This document shows positions 9,599-21,041 of a stretch of 64,000 nucleotides of DNA, piece by piece. Position 1 is the first letter of the stretch, and each line of letters starts with the position of its first letter. The stretch spans positions 680,163-744,162 of the forward strand of contig NZ_CP011514.1 in assembly GCF_001653795.1 (NCBI RefSeq). Direction: 5' to 3'. The notes beneath the pieces were generated by a model, which was not told the origin of the DNA, searched no databases, and was given only the letters and a program-made list of their open reading frames with translations. The position numbers and the translations under genes are program-made. This DNA comes from Mitsuaria sp. 7 (GTDB lineage: Bacteria; Pseudomonadota; Gammaproteobacteria; Burkholderiales; Burkholderiaceae_C).

Positions 9599-11677
9599 AT
9601 GTCGAACATGAGTCGCCACCTCGCCTGGGCGGGCGTGGCCATCCTCGGGGCCTTCGCCCTGGCCACCGTCGCCCTGGCGAACGGTGAAGCCGTCAGTGCA
9701 CTGTGGGTCGTCGTCGCGGCGATCTGCGTGTACCTGATCGGCTACCGCTACTACAGCCTGTTCCTGGCCACGAAGGTGCTGGGCCTGGACCCCACCCGCA
9801 AGACCCCCGCCTGGAAGCACAACGACGGCCTGGACTTCGTCCCGACCCACAAGTACGTGCTCTACGGCCACCACTTCGCCGCGATCGCCGGCGCCGGCCC
9901 GCTGGTCGGTCCGGTGCTGGCCGCGCAGATGGGCTACCTGCCGGGTCTGCTGTGGATCCTGGCCGGCGTGATCTTCGCCGGCGCGGTGCAGGACTTCATC
10001 GTGCTGTTCATCTCGACGCGTCGCGACGGCCGCTCGCTGGGCGACCTCGTCAAGCAGGAGATGGGCACGGTGCCCGGCGTGATCGCGCTGTTCGGCGCGT
10101 TCATGATCATGATCATCATCCTGGCGGTGCTCGCGCTGATCGTGGTGAAGGCACTGGCGGGTTCGCCCTGGGGCACCTTCACCGTGGCGGCGACCATCCC
10201 GGTCGCGCTGTTCATGGGCGTGTACCTGAGATTCATCCGTCCGGGCCGCATCGGCGAGGTCTCCATCATCGGCTTCGTGCTGCTGATGCTGGCCATCATC
10301 GGCGGCCAGTGGGTGCATGAGAGTCCCGCGTGGGCGCCGCTGTTCACGTACGACGGCAAGGCGCTGACGTGGATGCTGATCGGCTACGGCTTCGTTGCCG
10401 CGAGCATCCCGGTGTGGCTGCTGCTCGCGCCGCGCGACTACCTGTCCACCTTCCTGAAGATCGGCACGATCATCGCGCTGGCCATCGGCATCGTGATCGT
10501 CGCCCCGCCGCTGCAGATGCCGGCGTTCACGCAGTTCGCGGCCGGCAACGGCCCGGTGTGGTCGGGCAACCTGTTCCCCTTCCTGTTCATCACGATCGCC
10601 TGCGGCGCGGTGTCGGGCTTCCACGCGCTGATCAGCTCGGGCACGACGCCCAAGATGCTGGACAACGAGGTCAATGCGCGCTTCATCGGCTACGGCGGCA
10701 TGCTGGCCGAGTCCTTCGTCGCGGTGATGGCGCTGGTGGCGGCCTCGTGCATCGAGCCGGGCGTCTACTTCGCGATGAACAGCCCGGCCGCGCTGGTGGG
10801 CACGACGCCCGACCAGGTGGCGGCGACGCTGTCCACCTGGGGCTTCGTGATCACGCCGGAGATGCTGGTGCAGACGGCCAAGGACGTGGGCGAGAACACC
10901 ATCCTCGCGCGTGCCGGCGGCGCGCCGACGCTGGCGGTGGGCATGGCCCACATCCTGCACCAGGTGGTCGGCGGCAAGGCGATGATGGCCTTCTGGTACC
11001 ACTTCGCGATCCTGTTCGAGGCGCTGTTCATCCTGACCGCCGTCGACGCGGGCACGCGCGCTGGCCGCTTCATGCTGCAGGACCTGCTGGGCACCTTCGT
11101 CCCGGCGCTCAAGCGCACCGAGTCGCTCCCGGCCAACCTGATCGCCACGGGCCTGTGCGTGGCGGCGTGGGGTTACTTCCTGTACCAGGGCGTGGTGGAT
11201 CCGCTGGGCGGCATCAACACGCTGTGGCCGCTGTTCGGCATCGCCAACCAGATGCTGGCCGCGGTGGCGCTGCTGCTGGGCACGGTGGTGCTGTTCAAGA
11301 TGAAGAAGGACCGCTACGCCTGGACGACCATCCTGCCGGCCGCCTGGCTGCTGGTCTGCACGATGACGGCGGGCTGGCTGAAGATCTTCAGCGACGATCC
11401 CAAGGTGGGCTTCCTGGCGCATGCCGGGAAGTACGCGGACTCGCTGGCGGCGGGCAAGGTGCTGGCGCCGGCCAAGAGCCTGGAGGCGATGGAGCGGGTG
11501 ATCTTCAACGACCGGCTGGATGCGGCGCTGTGCGCGCTCTTCATGTTCGTGGTCGTGAGCGTGCTCGTCTACAGCGTGAAGGCGGTGCTGAAGGCGCGCG
11601 CCGAGCGCAAGCCGTCGGTGCACGAGACGCCGTTCGAGCGCATGCCGGAAGGCGTGACGGTGGGTGGTCATGCTTAA
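9599..11677 (+). CDS. cstA: Carbon starvation protein CstA (pyruvate/peptide permease family)
   Basis: A 692-residue polytopic inner-membrane protein with about 16-18 hydrophobic helices. Signature segments of the CstA family include YVLYGHHFAAIAGAGPLVGP near residues 80-100, TRRDGRSLGDL, and GFHALISSGTTPKML in the central region. Family members take up pyruvate or peptides when carbon is limiting. A strong AAAGGAGA ribosome-binding site (9585-9592) fixes the ATG at 9599. The CRP-like site at 9497-9512 suggests catabolite control. Its last eight bases overlap the ybdD-type gene, its usual partner. Confidence 0.95.
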   Translation: MSNMSRHLAWAGVAILGAFALATVALANGEAVSALWVVVAAICVYLIGYRYYSLFLATKVLGLDPTRKTPAWKHNDGLDFVPTHKYVLYGHHFAAIAGAGPLVGPVLAAQMGYLPGLLWILAGVIFAGAVQDFIVLFISTRRDGRSLGDLVKQEMGTVPGVIALFGAFMIMIIILAVLALIVVKALAGSPWGTFTVAATIPVALFMGVYLRFIRPGRIGEVSIIGFVLLMLAIIGGQWVHESPAWAPLFTYDGKALTWMLIGYGFVAASIPVWLLLAPRDYLSTFLKIGTIIALAIGIVIVAPPLQMPAFTQFAAGNGPVWSGNLFPFLFITIACGAVSGFHALISSGTTPKMLDNEVNARFIGYGGMLAESFVAVMALVAASCIEPGVYFAMNSPAALVGTTPDQVAATLSTWGFVITPEMLVQTAKDVGENTILARAGGAPTLAVGMAHILHQVVGGKAMMAFWYHFAILFEALFILTAVDAGTRAGRFMLQDLLGTFVPALKRTESLPANLIATGLCVAAWGYFLYQGVVDPLGGINTLWPLFGIANQMLAAVALLLGTVVLFKMKKDRYAWTTILPAAWLLVCTMTAGWLKIFSDDPKVGFLAHAGKYADSLAAGKVLAPAKSLEAMERVIFNDRLDAALCALFMFVVVSVLVYSVKAVLKARAERKPSVHETPFERMPEGVTVGGHA

Positions 11678-11918
11678 GCAGGCGGCCGAGGTCGCGGCGC
11701 AGGCGGCGCAAGCTGCGTTGTCGACCGCGTCCGACGTCCTGCAGGCGGGTCGCTACATGGCGCGCGGCGTGCGGCAGCAACTGATCGGCGCGGACTACGG
11801 CGCCTATCTGGAGCACACGGCCCGCACGCACCCGGACCAGACGCCGCTGAGCTACGAGGCCTTCTTCCGTGAACGGCAGGAGGCCCGCTACAGCTCCCGC
11901 ACCGGCCGCTGCTGCTGA
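11670..11918 (+). CDS. ybdD: YbdD/YjiX-type small protein
   Basis: An 82-residue protein of the YbdD/YjiX (DUF466) family, which is encoded next to cstA in many proteobacteria. Recognisable segments are YMARGVRQQLIGADYGAY and DQTPLSYEAFFRERQEARY, ending in a basic RTGRCC tail. Its role is uncertain; it is thought to assist the CstA-type transporter. The ATG at 11670 overlaps the cstA stop by eight bases, so translation is probably coupled. A GTG six bases further upstream is in frame and cannot be excluded. Confidence 0.88.
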   Translation: MLKQAAEVAAQAAQAALSTASDVLQAGRYMARGVRQQLIGADYGAYLEHTARTHPDQTPLSYEAFFRERQEARYSSRTGRCC

Positions 11919-11932
11919 GCATCGGTGGAGAT

Positions 11933-12078
11933 GGCGCGAGGTCGCCCGGGGCCGGCGGAGTGGCCGAGCCCCGGACTGACTTGGGGCGCCGTCTGTTCGA
12001 GCGCAGCGAACCGCAGGTGAGCGGAGCGAGTTGGCGCCCCGGCTCGGCCACTCCGCCGGCCCCGGGCGACCTTGCGCC
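11933..12078. repeat. Long inverted repeat with 38-bp arms
   Basis: Bases 11941-11970 are the exact reverse complement of 12041-12070 (30 of 30). The pairing extends outward for eight more bases with one mismatch. Inside, GGGGCGCC (11983-11990) pairs with GGCGCCCC (12033-12040), and GTTCG (11995-11999) pairs with CGAAC (12007-12011). It fills the 182-bp gap between the ybdD-like gene and hyi, so it could end the cstA transcript or be a REP/MITE-type insertion. Confidence 0.85.
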
Positions 12079-12100
12079 GGGCTCGGTGACACTACGTCCC

Positions 12101-12922
12101 ATGCCCCGCTTCGCCGCCAACCTGAGTTTCCTGTACCAGGAGCTGCCGTTCCTCGACCGCTTCGAGGCTGCGGCGCGGGATGGTTTCACGGGCGTGGAGT
12201 GCCTGTTCCCCTACGACGTCCCTGCCTCCGAGCTGCGTGCCCGCGCGGAGGGTCAGGGCTTGCGCGTGGTGCTGATGAATGCCCCGGCGGGTGATTGGGC
12301 GGCGGGGGAACGCGGCCTGGCGTCGGTCGAGGGCCGGGGAGCGGACTTCCGTGATGGCATCGAGCGCGCGCTCGCGTATGCCTCGACGGTCGCAGTGCCG
12401 CGCGTGCATGTGCTTGCCGGCCTGCTGCCCGCCGGGAGTGATCGCGACGCGGCGATGGCACGCTACGAAGAGCGGCTGCATTGGGCGGCGGCGCGGGCCG
12501 CGAGCGCCGGGATCGGGCTGACGATCGAGCCCATCAACCCGCACGACATGCCCGGTTACCTGCTTCAGCGGCAGGACGAGGCGCACGCCATCGTCGAGCG
12601 CCTCGGCTCTGTCAACCTGAAGGTCCAGATGGACCTGTACCACTGTGAGCGCGTCGAGGGCGACGTGGTCGCGCAGGTGCGCCTATACCTGCCGACGGGC
12701 CGCGTCGGTCATTGCCAGATCGCGGGCGTGCCGGACCGGCATGAGCCGGACGAGGGTTCACTCGACTGGCGAGGGGCGCTGGCCGCGATCGACGAGATGG
12801 CGGCGACGAGTGGATGGGACGGCTGGATCGGCTGTGAGTATCGACCTCGGCGCGGCGCAGTGCCCGGAGGCACCAGCGCGGGCCTCGGCTGGTTGATCCC
12901 GACTCGACGGGAAAACGCCTGA
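12101..12922 (+). CDS. hyi: Hydroxypyruvate isomerase-family sugar isomerase
   Basis: A 273-residue TIM-barrel protein of the xylose-isomerase-like superfamily, closest to hydroxypyruvate isomerase (Hyi) or the related 2-oxo-tetronate isomerase OtnI. Visible features are the N-terminal ANLSFLYQELPFLDRF, metal-ligand Glu in TIEPINPHDMPGY, MDLYHCERVEGD, and the C-terminal GCEYRPRR. The ATG at 12101 fits the family's start exactly. No glyoxylate carboligase or tartronate-semialdehyde reductase gene is adjacent, so the pathway role (glyoxylate/hydroxypyruvate metabolism) is taken from the family only. Confidence 0.88.
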   Translation: MPRFAANLSFLYQELPFLDRFEAAARDGFTGVECLFPYDVPASELRARAEGQGLRVVLMNAPAGDWAAGERGLASVEGRGADFRDGIERALAYASTVAVPRVHVLAGLLPAGSDRDAAMARYEERLHWAAARAASAGIGLTIEPINPHDMPGYLLQRQDEAHAIVERLGSVNLKVQMDLYHCERVEGDVVAQVRLYLPTGRVGHCQIAGVPDRHEPDEGSLDWRGALAAIDEMAATSGWDGWIGCEYRPRRGAVPGGTSAGLGWLIPTRRENA

Positions 12923-12976
12923 CGCGGGTTGCCCCCGCCATCTACTGAGCGGCTCCATTTCAAGCGAGGAGTCGCG

Positions 12977-14890
12977 GTGAGAGATTGTCGAGGGGGCAGC
13001 GTGGCCCCCGCGCTGAGGCTGGTGTTCGCCTGTATCGGCGGCCTGTGCATCGCTCCAGCGGCCGATGCCGTGATGATCAGCGAGGCAAAGTTCGTCGAGC
13101 TCGGTGGCAACCTGGACGCGGTGGACCAGACCTTTCCCAAGGTTTTCTGGCCTTTGTATGCGCGCAGCCTGGCTGCAGAATTCCTGACCGTGGGGCGGAT
13201 CGATCGATGTTCGGCCGCGTGGCTCGGCGAGCAAGGGTTTTACACCTATCTCTTGACGGCCTCCCATTGCATCAAGTCAGAGTACGGCGAAGCAAAGGGC
13301 AATCGCCAGACGTTTCGCGACTGGCGCGGTCGAGTCATTGCAGATGGCGATGGATGGGCCATCAAGCCGCCAAAGCCCCTTTGGATGCCCACCGGCAAGC
13401 GCTTCTCCGAGGACATCGCCTTGCTGCGATTACCGCGGGTCGATACGCCCGTTGACGCCCACGGGAGGCGACTGGAGCCGCCGACCATTGCTGAGGACGA
13501 CCTTCGTATCGCGGAGACCGTCCACTTCGTCGGGCAGGGGCGGACGGGCGTGGGAAGGACCGTTCTTGGCGTGCCATCGGGCAACGCGCGAATCGCTGGC
13601 GAAGCGACCATCTCCCACCTCGTCGATGAAGGGCTGGGCGCGAGCACGACGTATCAACCGACGTCGCCGCACCCGTCATGGGCGATTCCGTACTTCGGCG
13701 ACAGCGGCTCGCCGTGGTGGCATCGGAACAGGGGCTATTGGCAGCTCTCCGGCGTTACCGCCGGTGGCGGCTCTCGCGGGCAGCCGGAGTGGGCGACATC
13801 GCCCCAGGTGTCGCGCTATGCGGCGTGGATCCATGCAGTCTTCCCAGGGGCAGTCCTGTACTCGGAACGGATGTCGGTGTCTGCTTTGACGCCGTTCGTG
13901 TCGCGGAACCATGCCCTCGACCCATCGGGCCACGACGTCTTCTTTCTCATTCCGCCGCAGACCGGCGCTGTCGGGCCTGCCGTCGGTCGATGGTCAGGCG
14001 AGTCCGGAATGAGCACGATCACGGTGAACGTGAAAGAGTCCCGCACGGGCGCGGCCGCCAGAATCCAGCTCCGCGCGCTCCGTGATGCAGGATGTCGCCG
14101 CGCGCCCATCGAGGATGCCGCGCCTTGCCCCGGATCGAGGGACAACCGATTGAGGGTGGCTTTTCGAGCGGAGGACAACCCCGGCCTGAAACCCGGCACC
14201 TATGTCGGCCGCTTCGATGTCGACGCGTTGTCCTGGCTGGATCGTTCCCGCCGTGAGCGCGTGACCCTCCATGTCGATATCCGGCATCTGCTGCGGGGTC
14301 AGGTCTCGACCACGACGGCATATGTCTCGCCCAACCTGGCCAGAGAAACCAGACGTGGCTCGGTCTACTACACGGTGCCTCCCCAGGATAGTGCGCGGGG
14401 ACCGGCGACCGGCCTGTGGAGCGGCAGTCACGGCCCCAGCAGGATCGACGTGACGGTGCGCGATGCGGTGAGCCAGCAGGAACGACAGGTCGTGTTGCGA
14501 GCGCATCGCGATCCCCTGTGCGGCGGAACGACGGCCCGCATGGAAGACGGCTTTTCCTGTGGCCGCTCGGCCGGATCAGTGACGGTGCGCTTCCATACCG
14601 AAGACAACCCGCATCTGCCGCCCGGTCTCCACCGGGGACGACTGACCCTGCAGGCGCGCGGCTGGACCGATTGGCGCTTCGATCAACTGATCGAGCTCGA
14701 TATCGATCTGGACACGCTCGGGCCGCCGCCGCCGCCCGTCCCCGTCAAGCGATCGTCCGCACCTCGCCGTCGCCGTAGAGATTGCTCTCGCAGCGGCCGC
14801 AGATCGTCGGATGCGCCGGATTGGCGCCGACGTCCGCGCGGTAGTGCCAGCAGCGCTCGCACTTCTGATGCTGCGACGGCGTCACCGTGA
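12977..14890 (+). CDS. Secreted trypsin-like serine protease with antisense-derived tail
   Basis: A 637-residue secreted protein. A signal peptide (about residues 10-31, ending APAADA) precedes an S1-family protease domain with His97 in LTASHC, Asp146 in SEDIALLRL and Ser243 in GDSGSPWW. Two repeated beta-rich modules follow (about 295-435 and 450-575), each with a PQ-GPA-GxWSG and an EDNP-PG-G pattern. The GTG at 12977 has a GAGGAG ribosome-binding site at 12966-12971. The last 146 bases lie antisense to the end of ileS and encode a Pro stretch and then a Ser/Arg-rich tail unlike the rest, so the original C-terminus was probably lost and the stop codon replaced by chance. Confidence 0.85.
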   Translation: MRDCRGGSVAPALRLVFACIGGLCIAPAADAVMISEAKFVELGGNLDAVDQTFPKVFWPLYARSLAAEFLTVGRIDRCSAAWLGEQGFYTYLLTASHCIKSEYGEAKGNRQTFRDWRGRVIADGDGWAIKPPKPLWMPTGKRFSEDIALLRLPRVDTPVDAHGRRLEPPTIAEDDLRIAETVHFVGQGRTGVGRTVLGVPSGNARIAGEATISHLVDEGLGASTTYQPTSPHPSWAIPYFGDSGSPWWHRNRGYWQLSGVTAGGGSRGQPEWATSPQVSRYAAWIHAVFPGAVLYSERMSVSALTPFVSRNHALDPSGHDVFFLIPPQTGAVGPAVGRWSGESGMSTITVNVKESRTGAAARIQLRALRDAGCRRAPIEDAAPCPGSRDNRLRVAFRAEDNPGLKPGTYVGRFDVDALSWLDRSRRERVTLHVDIRHLLRGQVSTTTAYVSPNLARETRRGSVYYTVPPQDSARGPATGLWSGSHGPSRIDVTVRDAVSQQERQVVLRAHRDPLCGGTTARMEDGFSCGRSAGSVTVRFHTEDNPHLPPGLHRGRLTLQARGWTDWRFDQLIELDIDLDTLGPPPPPVPVKRSSAPRRRRRDCSRSGRRSSDAPDWRRRPRGSASSARTSDAATASP

Positions 14891-17612
14891 TGCTCAGCTC
14901 GCCGGCCAGCGTCGCGCTTGCCGCGGACGTGATCAGCACGAACTTCAGGTCGTCGCCCAGGCTCTGCAGCAGGGCCAGGTCCTCGGCGTTCACGCCCAGC
15001 GCGACCTCGGCCTGCAGCGACGAGCCGATCGCGCCGGTCGTGCGCACTTCCTCGATCGCCTTGTTCACCGCATCGCGGATCTCGTGGATGCGGTTCCACT
15101 TCGCGATCAGGCCGTCGTCGTGCGCGACGCCGACCGACCAGTAGGTCTCGGTGAAGATGGTGTCGCCGGCCTGTTTGCCGGCGAAGACCTTCCACGCCTC
15201 CTCGGCGGTGAAGCTCAGGAACGGCGCCATCCAGCGCAGCATCGCGTTCGTGATGTGCCACAGCGCCGTCTGCGCCGATCGGCGTGCGGCCGACTTCGGC
15301 GCGCTCGTGTACAGGCGGTCCTTCAGCACGTCCAGGTAGAACGCGCCCAGGTCCTCCGAGCAGTACACCTGCAGCTTCGCCACGACGGGATGGAACTCGT
15401 AGCGCTGGTAGTGCGCGAGGATCTCCTCCTGGAACTGCGCCGCGCGGGCCAGCGCGTAGCGGTCGGCCTCCAGCAGCTGGTCCAGCGGCACGGCGTCCGT
15501 CGCCGCGTCGAAGTCCGAGGTGTTGGCCAGCAGGAAACGCAGCGTGTTGCGGATGCGGCGGTAGCCGTCCACGACGCGCGCCAGGATCTTCTCGTCGCCG
15601 GCGATGTCGCCCGAGTAGTCGGACGCCGCCACCCACAGCCGGATGATCTCGGCGCCCAGCTTCTTGCTGGTCTCCTGGGGATCGACGCCGTTGCCCTGCG
15701 ACTTGCTCATCTTGCGGCCTTTGCTGTCCACGGTGAAGCCGTGGGTCAGCAGACCGCGGTAGGGCGCGCGGCCGTTGATGGCGCAGGAGATCAGCAGCGA
15801 CGAATGGAACCAGCCGCGATGCTGGTCGTGGCCTTCGAGGTAGAGGTCGGCCTCCGGGCCGGTCTCGTGCGCCGCGCCAGCGTGCGAGCCCTTGAGCACG
15901 TGCTGGAAGGTGGAGCCCGAGTCGAACCACACGTCCAGGATGTCCTGGCCCTTCGAGTACTGCTCGGCTTCCGCGCCCAGCCACTCCACCGGATCCAGCT
16001 TGGACCAGGCCTCGATGCCGCCGGCCTCGACCAGCTGCGCGGCGCGCTCGATGAACTCCAGCGTCTTCGGATGCGGCTGGCCGCTGTCCTTGTGCAGGAA
16101 GATCGGCAGCGGCACGCCCCAGCTGCGCTGACGCGAGATGCACCAGTCGGGCCGGCCGGCGATCATGTCGTGCAGGCGCGTCCGGCCGTTCTCGGGGTAG
16201 AAGCTGGTCTGCTCGATCGCATCCAGCGCGAGCTGGCGCAAGGTCTTGTCGGCCTTGTCCACGGTGAACACGCCGTCGCCCTCGTCCATACGCACGAACC
16301 ACTGCGCGGCCGCGCGGTAGATCACCGGCGACTTGTGGCGCCAGCAGTGCGGATAGCTGTGGCGGATCTTGCTGTGCGCCATCAGGCGGCCGGCGTCCTG
16401 CAGGGCCGCGGCGATGACCGGGTTGGCCTTCCAGATGTGCTGGCCGCCGAACAGCGGCAGCTCGGCCTCATAGACGCCGTTGCCCTGCACCGGGTTCAGG
16501 ATGTCCTTGAACGCCAGGCCATGCGCGACGCAGGAGTTGAAGTCGTCCACGCCGTAGGCCGGCGCCGAATGGACCACGCCCGTGCCGTCGTCGGCGGTGG
16601 CGTAGTCGGCGAGGTACACGGGGCTCTCGCGATCGAAGCCCGGGTGCACGTGCGCGAGCGGGTGCTTGAACTTCAGCAGCTCCAAGGACTTGCCCGGCGT
16701 GACCGCCACGGTCCTGCCTTCGATGCCCCAGCGGGCCAGGCACTTCTCGACCAGCGCCTCGGCCACGACGAAGTAGCCGCGCTCCGTGTCGACCAGCGCG
16801 TACGGCAGCTCGGGGTTGAGGTTCAGCGCCTGGTTGGCGGGGATGGTCCAGGGCGTCGTCGTCCAGATGACGGTGAACGCTTCCTTGTCGAGCGTGGACA
16901 CGCCGAAGGCGGCCGCGAGCTTCTCCGGCTCCGCGCTCAGGAAGGCCACGTCGACGGCCGGGGAGTCCTTGTCGGCGTACTCGATTTCGAACTCGGCCAG
17001 CGAGGAGCCGCAGTCGAAGCACCAGTACACCGGCTTCAGACCGCGGTAGACGAAACCGCGCTCGAACAGGCGCTTGAGCACGCGCAACTCGCCGGCCTCG
17101 TTCTTGAAGTCCATGGTCCGGTACGGATGGTCCCAGTCGCCCAGCACGCCCAGGCGCTTGAAGTCCAGGCGCTGCTGGTCGATCTGCTCGGTGGCGTAGG
17201 CGCGGCTCCTGGCCTGCACCTCGTCGCGCGGCAGGCCGCGGCCGAAGGTCTTCTCGATCTGGTTCTCGATCGGCAGGCCGTGGCAGTCCCAGCCGGGGAT
17301 GTAGGCGGCGTCGAAGCCTTCCAGCTGGCGCGCCTTGACGATCATGTCCTTCAGGATCTTGTTGACCGCGTGACCCATGTGGATCTGCCCGTTGGCGTAG
17401 GGCGGGCCGTCGTGCAGCACGAACTTGGGCTTGCCCTGGCGCGCGACGCGCAGGCGCTGGTAGAGGCCCTGGTCTTCCCATTCCTTCACCCAGCCCGGCT
17501 CGCGCTTGGGCAGGTCGCCGCGCATCGGGAAGGGGGTGTCGGGCAGGTTGAGCGTGGAGCGGTAGTCGGCTTTCGCGTCGAGGGGGGCGTCGGGCTTGGA
17601 GGCGTCGGTCAT
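14745..17612 (-). CDS. ileS: Isoleucyl-tRNA synthetase
   Basis: A 955-residue class I aminoacyl-tRNA synthetase that charges tRNA-Ile in the cytoplasm. The HIGH motif is HMGH at residues 78-81 after PPYANGQ, and KMSKS is at 634-638. The editing domain lies between them, and a C-terminal zinc ribbon has CERC and CGRC pairs. Length is normal. The ATG at 17612 starts the conserved [20 protein letters not shown] region at a plausible distance. It lies 148 bp downstream of ribF on the same strand, the classic order. lspA, normally next, is missing here. The 3' end overlaps the convergent protease gene by 146 bp. Confidence 0.97.
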   Translation of the reverse strand: MTDASKPDAPLDAKADYRSTLNLPDTPFPMRGDLPKREPGWVKEWEDQGLYQRLRVARQGKPKFVLHDGPPYANGQIHMGHAVNKILKDMIVKARQLEGFDAAYIPGWDCHGLPIENQIEKTFGRGLPRDEVQARSRAYATEQIDQQRLDFKRLGVLGDWDHPYRTMDFKNEAGELRVLKRLFERGFVYRGLKPVYWCFDCGSSLAEFEIEYADKDSPAVDVAFLSAEPEKLAAAFGVSTLDKEAFTVIWTTTPWTIPANQALNLNPELPYALVDTERGYFVVAEALVEKCLARWGIEGRTVAVTPGKSLELLKFKHPLAHVHPGFDRESPVYLADYATADDGTGVVHSAPAYGVDDFNSCVAHGLAFKDILNPVQGNGVYEAELPLFGGQHIWKANPVIAAALQDAGRLMAHSKIRHSYPHCWRHKSPVIYRAAAQWFVRMDEGDGVFTVDKADKTLRQLALDAIEQTSFYPENGRTRLHDMIAGRPDWCISRQRSWGVPLPIFLHKDSGQPHPKTLEFIERAAQLVEAGGIEAWSKLDPVEWLGAEAEQYSKGQDILDVWFDSGSTFQHVLKGSHAGAAHETGPEADLYLEGHDQHRGWFHSSLLISCAINGRAPYRGLLTHGFTVDSKGRKMSKSQGNGVDPQETSKKLGAEIIRLWVAASDYSGDIAGDEKILARVVDGYRRIRNTLRFLLANTSDFDAATDAVPLDQLLEADRYALARAAQFQEEILAHYQRYEFHPVVAKLQVYCSEDLGAFYLDVLKDRLYTSAPKSAARRSAQTALWHITNAMLRWMAPFLSFTAEEAWKVFAGKQAGDTIFTETYWSVGVAHDDGLIAKWNRIHEIRDAVNKAIEEVRTTGAIGSSLQAEVALGVNAEDLALLQSLGDDLKFVLITSAASATLAGELSITVTPSQHQKCERCWHYRADVGANPAHPTICGRCESNLYGDGEVRTIA

Positions 17613-17760
17613 GGCGGCGGCAATCGAAGGAGCGGCCGGAGGAGGGGGCCGCGAGGGAAGAGGGGGTGGCGCGCTGGGCAGGGGGCTGTGGAAGCAGGGC
17701 CGCGCGCCGGCTGAGCAGTCGAAATGAGCGGTCGAGGTGAGCAGTCGGGTGCTCAGCCCT

Positions 17761-18837
17761 TCAAATTCGGTCGCGGGTGGTCTGTCTGCGGACGGCGGCG
17801 TGGGTGGTCGCCGGTTCTGCGAAGTACGCGCGAGCCTGACGGACGTCCTCACGGATCGCGGCGGTCAGGGCGTCAAGGCCGTCGAAACGGGCTTCGTCAC
17901 GCAGTTTGTGCAGGAGTTCCACGCGCACGAGTTTACCGTAGGCCTCGCCCGGCCCCAGGCGGTCGGCCAGCGCCGCCGGCCAGTCCAGCGCGTGGACCTC
18001 CAGCAGCACGCGGCCGGCGTCCTCGACGGTCGGCCGCACGCCCAGCGAGGCGACGCCGTCCAGCACGATCCCGCCCGCCCCGCCGAGGTTGCGGTCCTGG
18101 CCGTCGAGGCCATGCACGCGCACGGCGAAGATCCCGTGCGCCGCCGGCTTGTCGTGGTCGAACTTCAGGTTCAGCGTGCGGAAACCGTCGCCCTGGCCGG
18201 GCGCGCTCTCCGCCAGCTGCCGGCCCAGCTTCTGGCCGTGGATCACATGGCCCGAGATCGCGTACGGCCGCCCCAGCAGCCGCGCCGCGCCGTCCATGTC
18301 GCCGGCGGCCAGCGCCTCGCGCACGGCGGAGCTGGACACCCGCAGGCCGTGCACCTCATAGCTCATCATCCGCGCGACGTCGAAGCCCAGGCGCTGCCCG
18401 GCGGCGTCCAGCGTCGCGTAGTCGCCCTGGCGCTTGGCGCCGAAGCGGAAGTCGTCGCCCACCAGCACGTACCGCGTCCCCAGCCCGTCGATGAGCACGC
18501 GCTGGATGAAGTCCTGCGCGGGCAGCGAGGCCAGCGCCTCGTCGAAGCGCAGCACCACGACCTGGTCGATGCCGCAGCGTTCCAGTTCCTGGAGCTTGTC
18601 GCGCAGCGTGGCGATGCGCGCGGGCGCCAGTTCGGGCTTGCCGAGCTTGTGCGCGAAGAAGTCGCGCGGGTGCGGCTCGAAGGTCAGCACGCAGGTCGGC
18701 AGGCCGCGGTGTCGGGCCTCCGACAGCAGCAGCGCCAGCATGGCCTGGTGGCCGCGATGGACGCCGTCGAAGTTGCCGATCGTCAGCGCGCACTGCGCCG
18801 CGATGCCGGGATGGTGGAAGCCGCGGAAAACCTGCAT
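17761..18837 (-). CDS. ribF: Bifunctional riboflavin kinase/FMN adenylyltransferase
   Basis: A 358-residue FAD-synthesis enzyme. The N-terminal adenylyltransferase domain has [24 protein letters not shown], the [13 protein letters not shown] loop and SSSAVREAL. The C-terminal riboflavin-kinase domain carries [13 protein letters not shown] and [17 protein letters not shown] segments. The start at 18837 (MQVFRGF) matches family starts. It is followed by ileS on the same strand, as in most proteobacteria, so they are likely co-transcribed. Confidence 0.96.
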   Translation of the reverse strand: MQVFRGFHHPGIAAQCALTIGNFDGVHRGHQAMLALLLSEARHRGLPTCVLTFEPHPRDFFAHKLGKPELAPARIATLRDKLQELERCGIDQVVVLRFDEALASLPAQDFIQRVLIDGLGTRYVLVGDDFRFGAKRQGDYATLDAAGQRLGFDVARMMSYEVHGLRVSSSAVREALAAGDMDGAARLLGRPYAISGHVIHGQKLGRQLAESAPGQGDGFRTLNLKFDHDKPAAHGIFAVRVHGLDGQDRNLGGAGGIVLDGVASLGVRPTVEDAGRVLLEVHALDWPAALADRLGPGEAYGKLVRVELLHKLRDEARFDGLDALTAAIREDVRQARAYFAEPATTHAAVRRQTTRDRI

Positions 18838-18928
18838 GGGCGGGGATTATCAGCCGCCGCGCGAGGGGCCGCCGAGCAGGGGTGGATTCAGGCGGATCGA
18901 GCGGATCGAGCGGAGCGGATCGGACCGC

Positions 18929-20767
<1,839 letters not shown>

Positions 20768-21008
20768 ACGACCCGGCCGGCGAGGGGTTCCGGCCGATGC
20801 GCCTCCTGGCTGTTGGCGCCGCTCCATGGCGCCGCTCAAGGGCGGCGCTTCGATGGCGCGTTTCTACCCAAGGAAGATGACACCTTGCCTCGGGGACTTC
20901 CCGGGTGTGACGGCGGATCGCACGGTGCAATGAATGGCGGTGTCTTTTGACATCCATCAAGGATCGGGCAACCGCGAGCGGTCGGTGTCGCGGGAAAGCC
21001 GCACCAAC

Positions 21009-21024
21009 CGAACTTCACAGTTCG
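21009..21024. promoter_or_regulatory. Palindrome just upstream of the first PTP-like gene
   Basis: CGAACT and AGTTCG are perfect 6-bp arms separated by TCAC, ending 17 bp before the ATG at 21042. The position suits a repressor operator or an RNA hairpin near the ribosome-binding site. No regulator can be assigned. Confidence 0.4.
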
Positions 21025-21041
21025 ATAGGCGGTGCTTCATC

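Noticed and set aside
11941..12070. tRNA-like strings (GGAGTGGCCGAG and GTTCGAGC) in the long inverted repeat
   Set aside because: No cloverleaf can be drawn; the matches are part of the perfect arms and the inner hairpin.
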